A stretch of DNA of 64,000 nucleotides from Daldinia sp. FL1419 (Eukaryota; Ascomycota; Sordariomycetes; Xylariales; Hypoxylaceae). Of the stretch, positions 36,901 through 46,120 are shown in pieces. How positions within the stretch are numbered: the stretch's first letter is position 1; each line of letters opens with the position of its first letter. Location of the stretch: positions 1 to 64,000 of the forward strand of contig MU623375.1 of the NCBI GenBank assembly GCA_025201765.1. Direction: 5' to 3'. The notes beneath the pieces were generated by a model. It was not told the origin of the DNA, did no database searches, and saw only the letters and a program-made list of their open reading frames with translations. The position numbers and the translations under genes are program-made.

Positions 36901-37507
36901 TAACGAAAAACCACCATCGGCGGATGAAGATCGAATTATGGAGGGGCTTTTTGCTCGCTCTGGTGTGCACTCAGCGCTCGAGCATGATAAAATCGTCAAT
37001 GGTAAGAAACAACCAAGAGCTGATCCAAGGATACTTCAACAAGAAGCAAATCGGGTGGCGGCACAGGCGGCCGCGTCCCTTCGAAGGGCAGGTGAGCAGA
37101 CACACTCGGTGCCGATTGGCACTGTAACTTGGACCGGCGAAGTAGGCGAAGGAGGCAGACCATCGAATATACGCCGTGGACGAGGCGGCCCTGGCTCAGC
37201 TAGTATACTAGCTGGTCTAGCTGATAGGCAAGGACTAAGCTCGCCCGCGGGCAGCTCCCGCTCGGTAACGCCTACCCAAGGCAGAGGTACAAACGTAGGG
37301 ACCAAGGACTTTGTGAAGATGATACCGGATTTCATCAAAACCCACGGAGGCAAGGTTCCCACGAAATTACTGGTTGATCATTTCAATCAATTCTGTATTA
37401 CGAAGAAGCAGTCAAGCGACTTCAAAACGGCCCTCGATCGGGTTGCCCAAATGGAGAAAAGGGGGTCTACTATGAGGGGCATCTGGGCCCTCAAGCCGGG
37501 ATACTAA
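33986..37507 (+). CDS. RAD26: RAD26/CSB (ERCC6) SNF2-family DNA repair ATPase
   Basis: Transcription-coupled nucleotide excision repair factor: a Swi2/Snf2 DNA translocase that engages stalled RNA polymerase II. It is one exon of 1173 aa, near the usual fungal length. The N-terminus has a coiled coil (~75-160) and the THREFLIRTGKITPF motif (~176-190), then basic nuclear-localisation patches (KKRR ~261, RKKTKK ~303). The ATPase core has DEMGLGKT (418-425, Walker A), DEGH (548-551, Walker B), SGTPMQNN (576-583), TTKVGGLGVNLTGA (~806-819) and RAWRLGQ (840-846, motif VI). The last ~65 residues form the winged-helix-like C-terminal domain ending in GIWALKPGY. DEGH rather than DEAH is normal for this subfamily. 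Function is secure by family. Confidence 0.96.
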   Translation: MTSDPSNEDGLTAKPDDVQRSSGSITEQMTTIAQEASIGPDADHDAINIADEDAALRNLTSGVRDQDDLERDITYKANLALIDAEDKRDEKRIEKVQATIQKLDAQKKTQEEQFRKAIGRPQLKQTIREKIAQIDADIEIANKDITDLRARIEARHRDSEHAEQTQGGSKKLPNETHREFLIRTGKITPFANFGGPRPQDVEGELADALIDAENEAAAEQLEEQNDYEPQSHQNLRAPGFDEGPNIATAAAESEFSLRPRKKRRVQRDVASSDEFAPHASSDALDADSIVDQESEDSELERPRKKTKKAVKDDGKVDLSKIDDGNEASYQARLADWVDRRSKARHRRRQERREEGHDEEDSGDEEEWFKPSPDLTDHDFENDLKLPGDIYPALFDYQKTGVKWLAELYHQKVGGIVGDEMGLGKTIQLISFVATLHHSKQLDKPVIVVAPATVLRQWVNEFHRWWPPLRVSILHSSGSGMLNMRDEGRIEDEEEEMWDERGNARVNQAAKKVVDRVVKHGHVLVTTYAGLQTYGRILTPIEWGYAVLDEGHKIRNPNSAVTVYCKELRTPNRVILSGTPMQNNLMELWSLFDFIFPMRLGTLVDFRNQFEIPIRLGGYANATNLQIMTAQKCAEILKDTISPFLLQRLKVDVAADLPKKKEQVLFCNLTKPQRDAYEFFLKSKEMDAILAGSRNSLYGIDILRKICNHPDLTDPRFRTKEGYEWGASKKSGKMQIVEALLQMWKRFGHKTLLFSQGIQMLDILETFVKRLGYIQYLRMDGGTAIKDRQSLVDQFNNDPEIDLFLLTTKVGGLGVNLTGANRVIIFDPDWNPSTDVQARERAWRLGQKKEVTIYRLMTAGTIEEKMYHRQIFKQFLSNKVLKDPKQRTTFQLQDLHDLFTLGSSGDKVTETGKLFEGTEVQFGSTSTTDDSSKQDDKAAEKADIPSKKNSEDRDRDLHSIAGVAGLEDYEPDPNEKPPSADEDRIMEGLFARSGVHSALEHDKIVNGKKQPRADPRILQQEANRVAAQAAASLRRAGEQTHSVPIGTVTWTGEVGEGGRPSNIRRGRGGPGSASILAGLADRQGLSSPAGSSRSVTPTQGRGTNVGTKDFVKMIPDFIKTHGGKVPTKLLVDHFNQFCITKKQSSDFKTALDRVAQMEKRGSTMRGIWALKPGY

Positions 37508-38075
37508 TTGATCGACGTTGACGTAGGCTGATCTAAGAATAGTTTTATCCTAGGTGGGAAGTTTCGGGAATAAGTTGCATAATTTGGCCCAGCAAGGTGT
37601 CGCGGTACGGTCCATATTACTCTAGCTCTAGCATAGCACAGGCGTTTTCAAGATGGCCTTTAACGGATAGGTATATATAGGGACCTAGCCTATCAGCTCA
37701 TGGAAGGATAGTTATTTTAATTTGCGTAATGAATTCAACTTAGTTGCTTAATTTTACGAGCTTCTTACAAGATTATGTGAACCTTTATACATCACAGGTA
37801 AAACGATAAGAACATGATTCTTGTTGGATCAACGTTTTCTCATTTCTGTAGTCGTGCCAAAAGGCATCATGTGACAATAAGCAAAGCTACCCTAAGTATC
37901 ATGGAGACCAGGCATGTCTTAATCCCTTCCAGATGCACGCCGTTCTCCTCGTAATTGTCAACGCCACAGAGATGAAGAAGCCCTCGTGCCAACCCTTGAT
38001 TCAGCCGATCATTGCCTCCAGATCGCCCACCGAAACCACCAATGAATAGGTGATATATAGGTGTATATAATGCGA
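37508..38075. other. Convergent 3' spacer
   Basis: Holds the 3'UTRs of RAD26 (+) and RPS14 (-). AT-rich, with no other feature seen. Confidence 0.6.
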
Positions 38076-38796
38076 TCATAGACGACGACCACGGCGACCA
38101 CCCTTTCTGCGGGTGCTGTCGGAAGGAGTGGGGGTCACATCCTCGATACGGCCGATCTTCATGCCGGAACGGGCAAGAGCACGTAGGGCAGACTGAGCAC
38201 CGGGACCGGGGGTCTTGGTACCGTTACCACCGGTGGCACGGATCTTGATGTGAAGGGCGTTGATGCCAAGTTCCTTGCAGCGGGCGGCGACGTCCTGGGC
38301 AGCCAACATGGCAGCGTAAGGGGAGGACTCGTCACGGTCGGCCTTGACCTTCATACCACCAGTAACTCGGGTGATGGTTTCGCGGCCACTGGAATCACCC
38401 AGAACGTTAGCCTATGAACCACACACGAAATTTTGCATAGATTTATAAAGGTCACATGTAATAATACACATGGGTGTAGCGAGAGAAGGGCGTGGATATT
38501 CGTTCCTCCTCATTCGCTTATACCTCTAAACCTCGAGGATAATAGGAATGGAATATTCGGGAAACTTGTTTAGACGAACCTGAGATCGGTAACGTGGACG
38601 AAGGTGTCGTTGAAAGAGGCGAAGATACGGGCAACGCCAAAGACGAGCTCGCCTGTAAGCGTGGGGCGGGTTAGCGAAACCGACGACTACCTATTTTTTT
38701 TTTTTTTCCTATGAGGATTTTCGACTCACCTTCACGGACCTGAGGTCCAAGGGAGATGTTCTCCTGGGCGGGACGGGGGGTCTTCTTAGGAGGCAT
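38076..38796 (-). CDS. RPS14: 40S ribosomal protein S14 (uS11)
   Basis: Small-subunit protein of the platform, contacting the 3' region of 18S rRNA. Exons (minus strand) are 38796-38730, 38652-38580 and 38388-38076, giving 150 aa. Introns of 77 and 191 bp have donors GTGAGT and GTTCGT. The sequence is nearly invariant in eukaryotes: VFGVARIFASFNDTFVHVTD, then SGRET spanning the second junction, VTGGMKVKADRDESSPYAAM, and the basic end RRKGGRRGRRL that reaches the decoding centre. Start ATG follows a leader rich in C and A. It is transcribed away from RPL7 across a 477-bp shared promoter. Confidence 0.97.
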
Positions 38797-39273
38797 TGTG
38801 AATGATCCTTTTTTCTTGGGTGTTGGAGGGTAGTTGGACTTCGAGGGGTTGACGGTTGTGTTGAAGTGAAGGCTTGACCGCGGGTTTTTTTTTTCCTCGA
38901 GGAGAAATCGGAATCGTTCAACAATAATTGAGTGTGTTTGTTTGTGGGGTGTGAGAGAAGCGCAGAAGCGCAGAAGCGTGAAAGTTCGGCGGTGAAAAAC
39001 GGCAGAAATAATTAAAAAGTGGATTAACCCTAACACCTTTCCAATTCTCGCTTGGGGCGGTGTAAACTATTGGTGTACGGATCCATACAATCATGCAGAT
39101 AAGCCCCCCGCCTATACCTTTTTAGGTCACACGGACCACAGAGTCCCGCACTAAAACTTTACCAAATTTTCTCGTGCCTTTTTTTTCTTCCAATTTCCCT
39201 TAAACTTTTTTCCTCATTCCCCAAACCCGAGTCGACAACCCACGACCCAACGGCCATCGCCCAATTCGAAACA
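38797..39273. promoter_or_regulatory. Shared divergent promoter of RPS14 and RPL7
   Basis: This 477-bp region separates the two ribosomal protein start codons. It contains TTAACCCTAACACC (39024-39037), a telomere-repeat-like box of the kind bound by Tbf1/Myb-type factors in fungal ribosomal protein promoters. T/C-rich tracts at 39178-39225 precede RPL7, and the equivalent C/A-rich leader precedes RPS14. Factor identity is inferred. Confidence 0.6.
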
Positions 39274-40825
39274 ATGGCTGCCTCTACGTATGATATACCT
39301 CCCTAGTTTCTTGTCACTTGAACGAGCGAAACGATATTATCCGGTTCTTTGGATTTTGCAGATTGTCGTGGTCTTCTCGGCTGGATTGCATTTGTTTCCT
39401 TGAACGCCTGAAAATGGGGTGAAAGAGGCTCCGCATACCAGCTCGATCTCTCCTAGGCTTCTCCCTCTGTTTTTCAGACTTGAAATATAGCTTTGACTGC
39501 TGAGAGATGTTGCTCTGGGGTGTTGGGGATGAAGGCCTGGTCCTTCTCTCTTAAATTCATCTGCCGCCTTCACTATCAGCAGACTGTCAGAAAATTGCTG
39601 TCAATCTGGCTGATGTAGAGCGAGCATATTTCTTGAACTTAATGTTCGAGGCGTTGTCGGATGAGAGGGAATGCTATAAACATAGTTGTACTCCTCGACG
39701 GAGGTTACGGGCTTAAGCATCTCACCGATGAAAATCTTCCCACCGAGTTAGCTACCGCTGAGAATGTCGCGTGCAGTCGGCAATTCTCCAACCGGCGCTC
39801 TATTCATGCATTCATGTGTGATTGTGGACTACGTACTAATCTGATTTCACAACAGTTCCGTTGCCACCAAGGACCAGGTCCTCGTCCCCGAGACCCTTCT
39901 CAAGAAGCGCAAGAGCCAGGAGAAGGCTCGCGCCGAGAAGTCCGCTGAGCTCGAGCAGCGCAAGAAGGTTAGTCATTTCTATTATCCCAGAATAAAATGG
40001 CGACGTGATGCACAAAACCACTTGCAACTAGACAAGGTCAATGCTGTTGCAAAATACCATCTTTCGGGTCTGATCGACAAACCAATACATACTTTGTTAT
40101 ATGCTTTTTCATACGTGGATCGCAAGCTGACCATCTTATGTATAGCTCAACAAGGAGAAGCGCTCCGTCATCTTCAAGCGTGCTGAGAAGTACGTCAAGG
40201 AGTACCGTGATGCCGAGCGTGAGAAGGTCCGCCTCAACCGCCTCGCCAAGCAGGAGGGCAGCTTCCACGTCCCCGCTGAGGAGAAGTTGATCTTCGTCAT
40301 CCGAATCAAGGGGTATGTTAATTCTACCGGAACCCAGTTTGAGCATTTTCTAATATACGAAATAGTATCAACAAGATTGCCCCCAAGCCCCGCAAGATCC
40401 TCCAGCTTCTCCGTCTTCTCCAGATCAACAACGGTGTTTTCGTCCGTGTCACCAAGGCCACCGCTGAGATGATCAAGATCGTCGAGCCCTGGGTTGCCTA
40501 CGGTTACCCCAACCTCAAGAGCGTCAAGGAGCTCATCTACAAGCGCGGATACGGAAAGATCAACAAGCAGCGCATCCCCCTTACCGACAACGCCATCATC
40601 GAGGAGAGCCTTGGCCAGTATGGTATTGTCTGCATTGAGGATCTCGTCCACGAGATCTACACTGTCGGCCCCAACTTCAAGCAAGCCTCCAACTTCCTAT
40701 GGCCCTTCAAGCTCAGCAACCCCAACGGCGGCTTCCGAACTCGCAAGTTCAAGCACTTCATCGAGGGTGGCGACCTTGGTAACCGGGAGGACAAGATCAA
40801 CGCCCTCATCCGACAAATGAACTAA
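39274..40825 (+). CDS. RPL7: 60S ribosomal protein L7 (uL30), four exons
   Basis: Large-subunit protein L7. Exons are 39274-39287 (only 14 nt), 39856-39967, 40146-40312 and 40366-40825, giving 250 aa, the usual fungal length. Introns are 568, 178 and 53 bp, all with clear GT/AG junctions. Eukaryote-specific basic N-terminal helices (ETLLKKRKSQEKARAEK, LNKEKRSVIFKRAEKYVKEY) precede the uL30 core, recognisable by FVIRIKG, IAPKPRKILQLLRLLQI, a glycine-rich YGKINKQRIPL loop and the C-terminal FKHFIEGGDLGNREDKIN. Intron 1 is unusually long and intron 2 contains a candidate C/D snoRNA, so this gene probably doubles as an RNA host, as RPL7 does in yeast. Confidence 0.97.
39998..40079 (+). ncRNA. Candidate box C/D snoRNA in RPL7 intron 2 (snR39/snR59/snR39b-like)
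   Basis: A guide RNA for rRNA 2'-O-methylation hosted in an intron. Seen in sequence: box C-like GTGATGC (40005-40011; consensus RTGATGA, last base off), box D CTGA (40070-40073), and a short closing stem CGA/TCG just outside the boxes (40001-40003 with 40074-40076). An internal hairpin TTGCAAC/GTTGCAA (40022-40028 with 40046-40052) is also present. The 14 bases directly before box D, ACCATCTTTCGGGT (40056-40069), are exactly complementary to the 25S rRNA segment ACCCGAAAGAUGGU. By the box D plus five rule the target is the G of CCCG, which I place at yeast G805. In yeast the snoRNAs in RPL7A/B introns (snR39, snR59) target A807, two bases away. The later CTGA near 40126 is the intron branch site. 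Confidence 0.75.
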
Positions 40826-41391
40826 ATTAAGGGTCAAAGGTTAAATGGGTCTGGTTTTACGGGGTTTGCTTCTGTGCATGGTTCACGGCGTTCATAAAAG
40901 CTTCGGATGCTATCAATGAGTGAATTGAGATTTTATGATCATGGCAACCCCATACTTTTATCTGTCCCTTGCTGCCGACGTGTGAATAGTAGTGTGCTTT
41001 TCGTGATATTTTACTAGGTTAATACCACTGTCTTTCCGGAGTAGTTAATACATTTAATCCAATTCATATCTTCGGGCATAACTACGAGATCAATTGTGTC
41101 ACGTACGGTGGTATGAGACTCAAGTAAAAGTTGAGATGTCAGGATATACATTTGATGTATTCTATGTTCGCCTCCGTGGTATTAACCCAGTTGCAGTCAT
41201 GAGAGTAGAATATACAGCTTTCTCCCAGTGTAAGTAAGTATAATGCCACCACGAGCCCCCACGGAACTCTCTTCCTCTATCCAGCATTCTATGTAAATTT
41301 TGAACAGTACACAAATATAGACAAGAAAATTTGTCGCGAAATAAACATATAAAGTAGGTAGATACGGAGCGAACCAAGCAGGAGGATATGA
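40826..41391. other. Convergent 3' spacer
   Basis: Lies between the stop codons of RPL7 (+) and ISA2 (-). No other feature seen. Confidence 0.6.
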
Positions 41392-42418
41392 TCATAACTT
41401 GATGTCGAAGCTGGTTCCGCAACCGCAGCTACTAGTAGCAAGCGGGTTATCCACGATCTTGAACTGGCTCCCGATCAGCTCCATCGTGTAATCGACCTTG
41501 CTGCCCTTTAGTAGCTCCAAGCTCGGCGAGTCGAGGATAATCTTGGGCGTCGCGGTACTTGTTAGGTGCTTGGCTTCTGCGCCCACGCTAGGGGACGGCT
41601 CGGACGAAGACGAGGGCTCGGATGCAGATGCAGATGGCGGGGCAGAGTCGGATTCAGAAGCGGGAGGGTCATCTTTTACGAATGCGAATATGGTGTCGTC
41701 TTCGCCGATGCTGGGGGCAGACGGCGCGGCGGTTGTAGTGGTTGACGGGGCGAGTTCGGCGGTGGTGTGCTGCGCCTCTTGCCCCGCAGGAGCGGGAGGG
41801 GTAGAGGAGGTTTCGGGGGGTGGGTGCGATGGCGTGGTTGGGTTAGGCGTGGAGGGTAAAGAGGGTGGGAGGGAGGTTAGGGACATGAGATATTGGAACC
41901 CGTGGCAGCCGCCGGACTCGACGGAGATGCGCAGCGCTAGGTTGGGGTTCTTGTCCCTGACCATGATTTGGGAGAGTTTCTGAAGTGCAGGAACGAGGAG
42001 TTGTTAGCCAGCTGTTCTGGGGGGGTAGTTGAGATGGAACAGGACTCACGTTGGCGGCGCGCGGTGTGATCTCTAGCAACATGTCGTTGCCGTCCTCGTC
42101 CTTCTGCGGGTTATAGACAACCTGAGTCTTGCGCCAGGGAGCCGTTGCGCTAAAATCTCGTCGGGCAGTCGCATACGGAGCATGCGCCATGATATTTCTG
42201 CCATGTCGGGCTCGGGTACTTCGCGCTCGGCTACTGATGTCCCGCGTGAGGTGAAAGGCTCGGGTCCGCGGGGGCAGCAGAACATCGAGGATAGAAGTGT
42301 TGCTACTGCTGCCGCCACTACTTATAGGGGCTGATGATGCGCATAACAAACGCACGAATAATTTGGCAGCCGAGGGCGTAGACCCGTGGGTGCAGCGTAC
42401 GGCGAGGGGAGGCGGCAT
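41392..42418 (-). CDS. ISA2: Mitochondrial A-type iron-sulfur assembly protein
   Basis: Late-acting mitochondrial scaffold/carrier needed for making [4Fe-4S] clusters for aconitase, lipoate synthase and related enzymes, working with Isa1 and Iba57. Exons (minus strand) are 42418-42050 and 41979-41392 (70-bp intron, donor GTGAGT), giving 318 aa. The start ATG has A at -3. The N-terminal ~100 residues are Arg/Ser/Ala-rich and presequence-like. The A-type cysteines are present: one in ESGGCHGFQY, just after the splice junction, and two in SSCGCGTSF at the C-terminus. Between them a Pro/Ser/Thr/Ala-rich insert of over 100 residues interrupts the compact fold. ELLKGSKVDYTMELIGSQFKI is the family's conserved stretch before the CxC. 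ISA2 rather than ISA1 is favoured by GGCHGFQY and that stretch. Confidence 0.9.
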
Positions 42419-43984
42419 TTTCGGAGCTGGATGGTTGAGTTGAGCGGCAGCGTAGCCGGAGAAGATTTGGGGCGGGTTTCTAAGCAGAGATAATTTTTGG
42501 GGTGGGATGATGTCAAGGGTCAGTGCTGTTAGTGCAGGTCGATAAGTGAGGTTTGATAGGTGCGAATCTTGAGGTATTAGTAATGGGATAGCCAATTATG
42601 TCATTGCGATTGTAAATGCAAGAACGGTGATTCTATCTAGTTTAGCACTTGTATTTTTGCCTTGAGGAAGGTGAGAATTCGGTTTAAGAGACTTATGCAT
42701 TGGGACGAATGGTATATCCAATTAACTAGCATACATGTGGGTACCTTAGGTACTTAGTCAATAAATCTGTAATCTCACCATTTCGATTTAAAGTGTGACC
42801 TTACTCACTTTACATAGTATCTTCAACTTCATCCGGCTGTCTGGGTACAAGTGTGTAACAGATAAGATATTAACCCTTGAAACGACGGACGTCGAGACCA
42901 CAAAAATAAATAAACTTTTCTCCAATTCGTCTCCGATCTCATAACTTTGGAGATAAGCTATCGAGTTCCACTTTCATTCGAAGCGACAACATGTCTTCAC
43001 GTAGACGAGACGAGACGAGACGAGACGAGACCCCCTCGGTTGAGGTGGATGCTCTCCAAATCCCCATACTCGCTCAGGTAAATAGAGGAGAAACAAAACA
43101 CCCCATCCCTAGCATCGATAAGCATCATTGAGCAATATATTGACGTTTATATTAGCCATCCAAAATAAGAACGACCCCTTTCCATCGCAGCTGGACCCCT
43201 AAATGATGCATCTTCTCAATCTGGTATTCCGTCGTGGCTATTATCAACCCATTTTACTCCGACGTCGAGGTCCTAAATATCAGTTCATCCCGCGCCCCGG
43301 CAGGCAAAGAGAGATATTGAAGCTTCTCGGCGTTTGCTGTCGGTGATTACGTGCTAGCGAGGAATAAGCTCATCAGAGACAATTCTTCTTATCAAAGCGC
43401 GTCTAGCTTTATTAAACTCTAGGAATGTGTTCTGTGTTATTGGCGACCCTCTAGCGTGCATCGCTCCCGCCGGAAACAGGTCGTTCCGCGGCAATATTTT
43501 CGTCTTCCCTACCTAATGCAGGGACGAGTATTTGGACGGGGCGCGGCCTACGTGCCGGACGTGATTGAATTGGGGACCTGTGGCCGTCGATTGACCATAT
43601 CCTTCTTTTTACCCGCAATCAAGTACCACGGCGTCCTTATTTTACCGGCTATATGGGCTCGCAGATTTCCAGTGCCCCATCCACTCGCCCACCCCCACGA
43701 GCAGGGTCCGCCTCTGCAAATATATTGTCTGCCGGGCGCAAAGGAACACCCTAGGCGTAAACTTTTTTTTTTTGATTAAATCTCCTACCAGAAACAGGGT
43801 TTCGAGCGGAGGTATTTGGAATCAGTGGCAAAGGACTAGGGGTTACAAAAGAGCTGCTATTTCCAACTAGCTTCGCTACGGTGAGGGACACGGACCGGAT
43901 CCAAGCGTTTTCGTTTTAATAATTACCTACTCTTTTACGACCCCATTCCAATCTTCACATCTAATCATCACCAACTTCAATAAA
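42419..43984. other. Divergent promoter region with a pentanucleotide repeat
   Basis: Lies between ISA2 (-) and the AA16-like gene (+). An ATG at 42991 leads into the (GACGA)n tract but the frame closes after 31 codons, and later frames (43158-43420) are broken, so I do not call a gene. The last ~60 bp is a typical leader. Confidence 0.5.
43004..43031. repeat. (GACGA)n pentanucleotide repeat
   Basis: About five and a half perfect 5-bp units. Confidence 0.9.
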
Positions 43985-44633
43985 ATGTACGCGCAACTCT
44001 TCCCCATCGCTGCCCTCGCGGCTACCGTCTCAGGCCACGGCCTCATCTCGAAACCCACTCCCCGTGGCCCAGGAGATGCCTCCTCCGCCGCTTGTGGTTC
44101 CTCCGTCGTCACCAACATCAAAGGTGACCTAACCTCCCACGTGGAAGGTCTCCCCGAGCTCGCAGCCGCGGACTCGGGCTACCACGGCGAGCTCTGCAAC
44201 CTGTGGCTCTGCCGCGGTCTCCAATACGCCGACAACGCGGCCAACGTACAGGCGTACAAGGCCGGACAAAAGGTCACCATCGAAGTACAGCTTACGATTC
44301 CTCACGCGGGCGCTGCCAACGTCTCCGTCGTCGACACCAAGACCAACACTATCATCGGCGAACCCCTACTCAGCTGGCCTTCTGGATACGCCGACGAGCG
44401 CCAGTTCTACGCTCACCAGACCCCTGCCAACCAGACCAAGTTCGACGTTACTATCCCCGACCTTGGCTCCCAGTGCTCTACTGCTGGCGACTGTGTAAGT
44501 CTTCTTCCTTTGCGATTTAGCTAACACGCCGTATTTCGTGGTGCTAACATGGAGCGCATAGGTTATCCAATGGTGGTGGTACGGCACCGGAGCGAAGCAG
44601 ACCTACGAGAGCTGCATTGACTTCACCGCGTAA
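43985..44633 (+). CDS. Secreted AA16-like lytic polysaccharide monooxygenase
   Basis: Probable copper oxidase acting on cellulose or a related polysaccharide. Exons are 43985-44494 and 44562-44633 (67-bp intron, branch GCTAAC), giving 193 aa. Residues 1-18 are a signal peptide with predicted cleavage giving His19-Gly at the mature N-terminus, as needed for the copper histidine brace. The second brace His is probably in IPHAG (about residue 106). Other marks are SKPTPRGPGDASSAACG, CNLWLCRGLQYADNAANVQ, WPSGYADER and the C-terminal VIQWWWYG...YESCIDF, whose aromatic residue would fill the axial position. Six or more cysteines could pair. There is no carbohydrate-binding module. The pattern fits AA16 better than AA9, AA11 or X325, from memory of family sequences. 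Confidence 0.85.
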
Positions 44634-45144
44634 AGACCATGTCGTTGATGGAACCAGCGAAATAGATTTTTTGGGGTAGTCGTTTCAAGAATGCGCATGG
44701 ATAGATATTTCAAGGAAAATATTGGATACTAGGGTCAACCATACCCATATCTACGAACATCCCGTGAGCACCGATGCCAATATCATTTTAAATTCGTATT
44801 GTTATCATCGTATTATAAAGACGGCAGTGCCATATTTTCATCATTTTATTCTGTTTATGAACTAGAGGAAATATTTGGGTACTGCAGAAAAAAAGTAGCA
44901 GGACGAAAGCAAATTATATAAAAATCGCGGATACTCCTGAACACATCACGGATCGTCCCAAGATATAACCCCAAACCTCCCGATTTTCCCTCGTTAAACT
45001 TGCATAAGACGTCATGTGAAATAAAGCCCCCGATATCAAGTCGAGTGAGCCGGCCCCCGATCATCCGCAATACCTACAGATTTTCACATTCCGTCCCACA
45101 CAACACCCCATACCCGTCCCCTATCCCTACGTTTAAGTCATAAG
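44634..45144. other. Convergent 3' spacer
   Basis: Holds the 3'UTRs of the AA16-like gene (+) and the Mpv17-family gene (-). No other feature seen. Confidence 0.6.
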
Positions 45145-46120
45145 TTAGTATGGCGGGTTAGGACCGCCGATTGAGGAAGGAGGAGGATGGGAATAGTCCG
45201 GGTCAGGTCCGGGCCCGGGTCGTCCGCTCGCAACAGAGCCCGACCTTCCGTCGCCGAAGTGCTTCTTACGTAGAGCAGCAAGGCGCTTCTTCTTGGTCAT
45301 GGTGTTAATATACGTGCCAATTGTGAAAGCAACGACATTGAAGAAGGGAACCCAAGCGGCCTCAGGTAGGAAAGCCTGTGCGAAAGCAAGGCATAGCGGC
45401 GAGCTAATCCATGAAACTTTCATGACCTTCATAAAGCTGACGCGTACCGTTGCTCGGACCTGGTAGTAGGTTCGAGCGCCGGCGATGAGAGCCATAGCAA
45501 CAAGATAGACAACATTTTGGATGGGAGCAACCTAGTTAATGCACGTCAGTCATGCAGTTAATTTAGAGTGGTCTGGGGAACGTACTATAAGGTTGCTAAT
45601 AAGAATCTGGAGAATCTTGGCGCGGAGACTCGTGCGGCCCTTGAAGGTCTTCTGAAGACACCAGATAAGGAAGTGACCTAGGGGTGCGCTAACCAGGGCG
45701 CCGTATGCCGCCATCTTTGGGACACGGCCTGTGAAATAGTTTCCATGCTTGTTGCGGTCTCTGGCTAACCACGACGCGAGAAGTTCTTGCAGGCCGGCAA
45801 GGGTCCCGGCCGTAAGCATCTTAGTCCGTAGGGGATTCTTCTCCAGATGATTGATGTAGGCCTAAGGAAGCAAAAGCCGAGGTCAGTTTGATTGCGGCTG
45901 GGCAAATCCCTCAGTTAATGACAAAAAAACGACGCACCATCAAGTAGCCCCTCGTACCGGCATTTCGTTTGCCTCCAGTGATCGCGGTACCGATCGCTTC
46001 AGCGATGGGATGCCTACCGGTCGTACCTGGAAGAGGACCGTCACGAGGAATTTGCGCGAGGGCGCCGGGCACGGTCTCGGTCGCATGGCGGATCGTATCT
46101 CTCTCGATTTTAAGCGACAT
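45145..46120 (-). CDS. Mpv17/PMP22-family membrane protein
   Basis: Integral membrane protein of the Mpv17/PMP22/Sym1 family found in peroxisomal or inner mitochondrial membranes; some members form non-selective channels. Exons (minus strand) are 46120-45938, 45861-45586 and 45531-45145, giving 281 aa, with introns of 76 and 54 bp. The first ~60 residues are a hydrophilic, fungus-specific extension. Then come AYINHLEKNPLRTKMLTAG (the typical Y..L..NPL.T). The middle has YGALVSAPLGHFL. Later, VSFMKVMKVSWISSPLCLAFAQAFLP is followed by WVPFFNVVAFTIGTYIN, matching the family signature. About four membrane spans are visible. The tail is Pro/Gly-rich. Peroxisomal versus mitochondrial location is undecided. 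Confidence 0.9.

Noticed and set aside
39524..39621. Second snoRNA in RPL7 intron 1 (GGATGA ... CTGA, with 9 nt complementary to 18S GAUUGACAG)
   Set aside because: Only nine matched bases, two bases away from the box, a poor box C, and I know of no methylation at that 18S position. Chance is a sufficient explanation.
42991..43420. Possible small gene starting in the (GACGA)n repeat, with later BTB-like words
   Set aside because: Frames are closed after 31-48 codons and no splice model restores a coherent domain.
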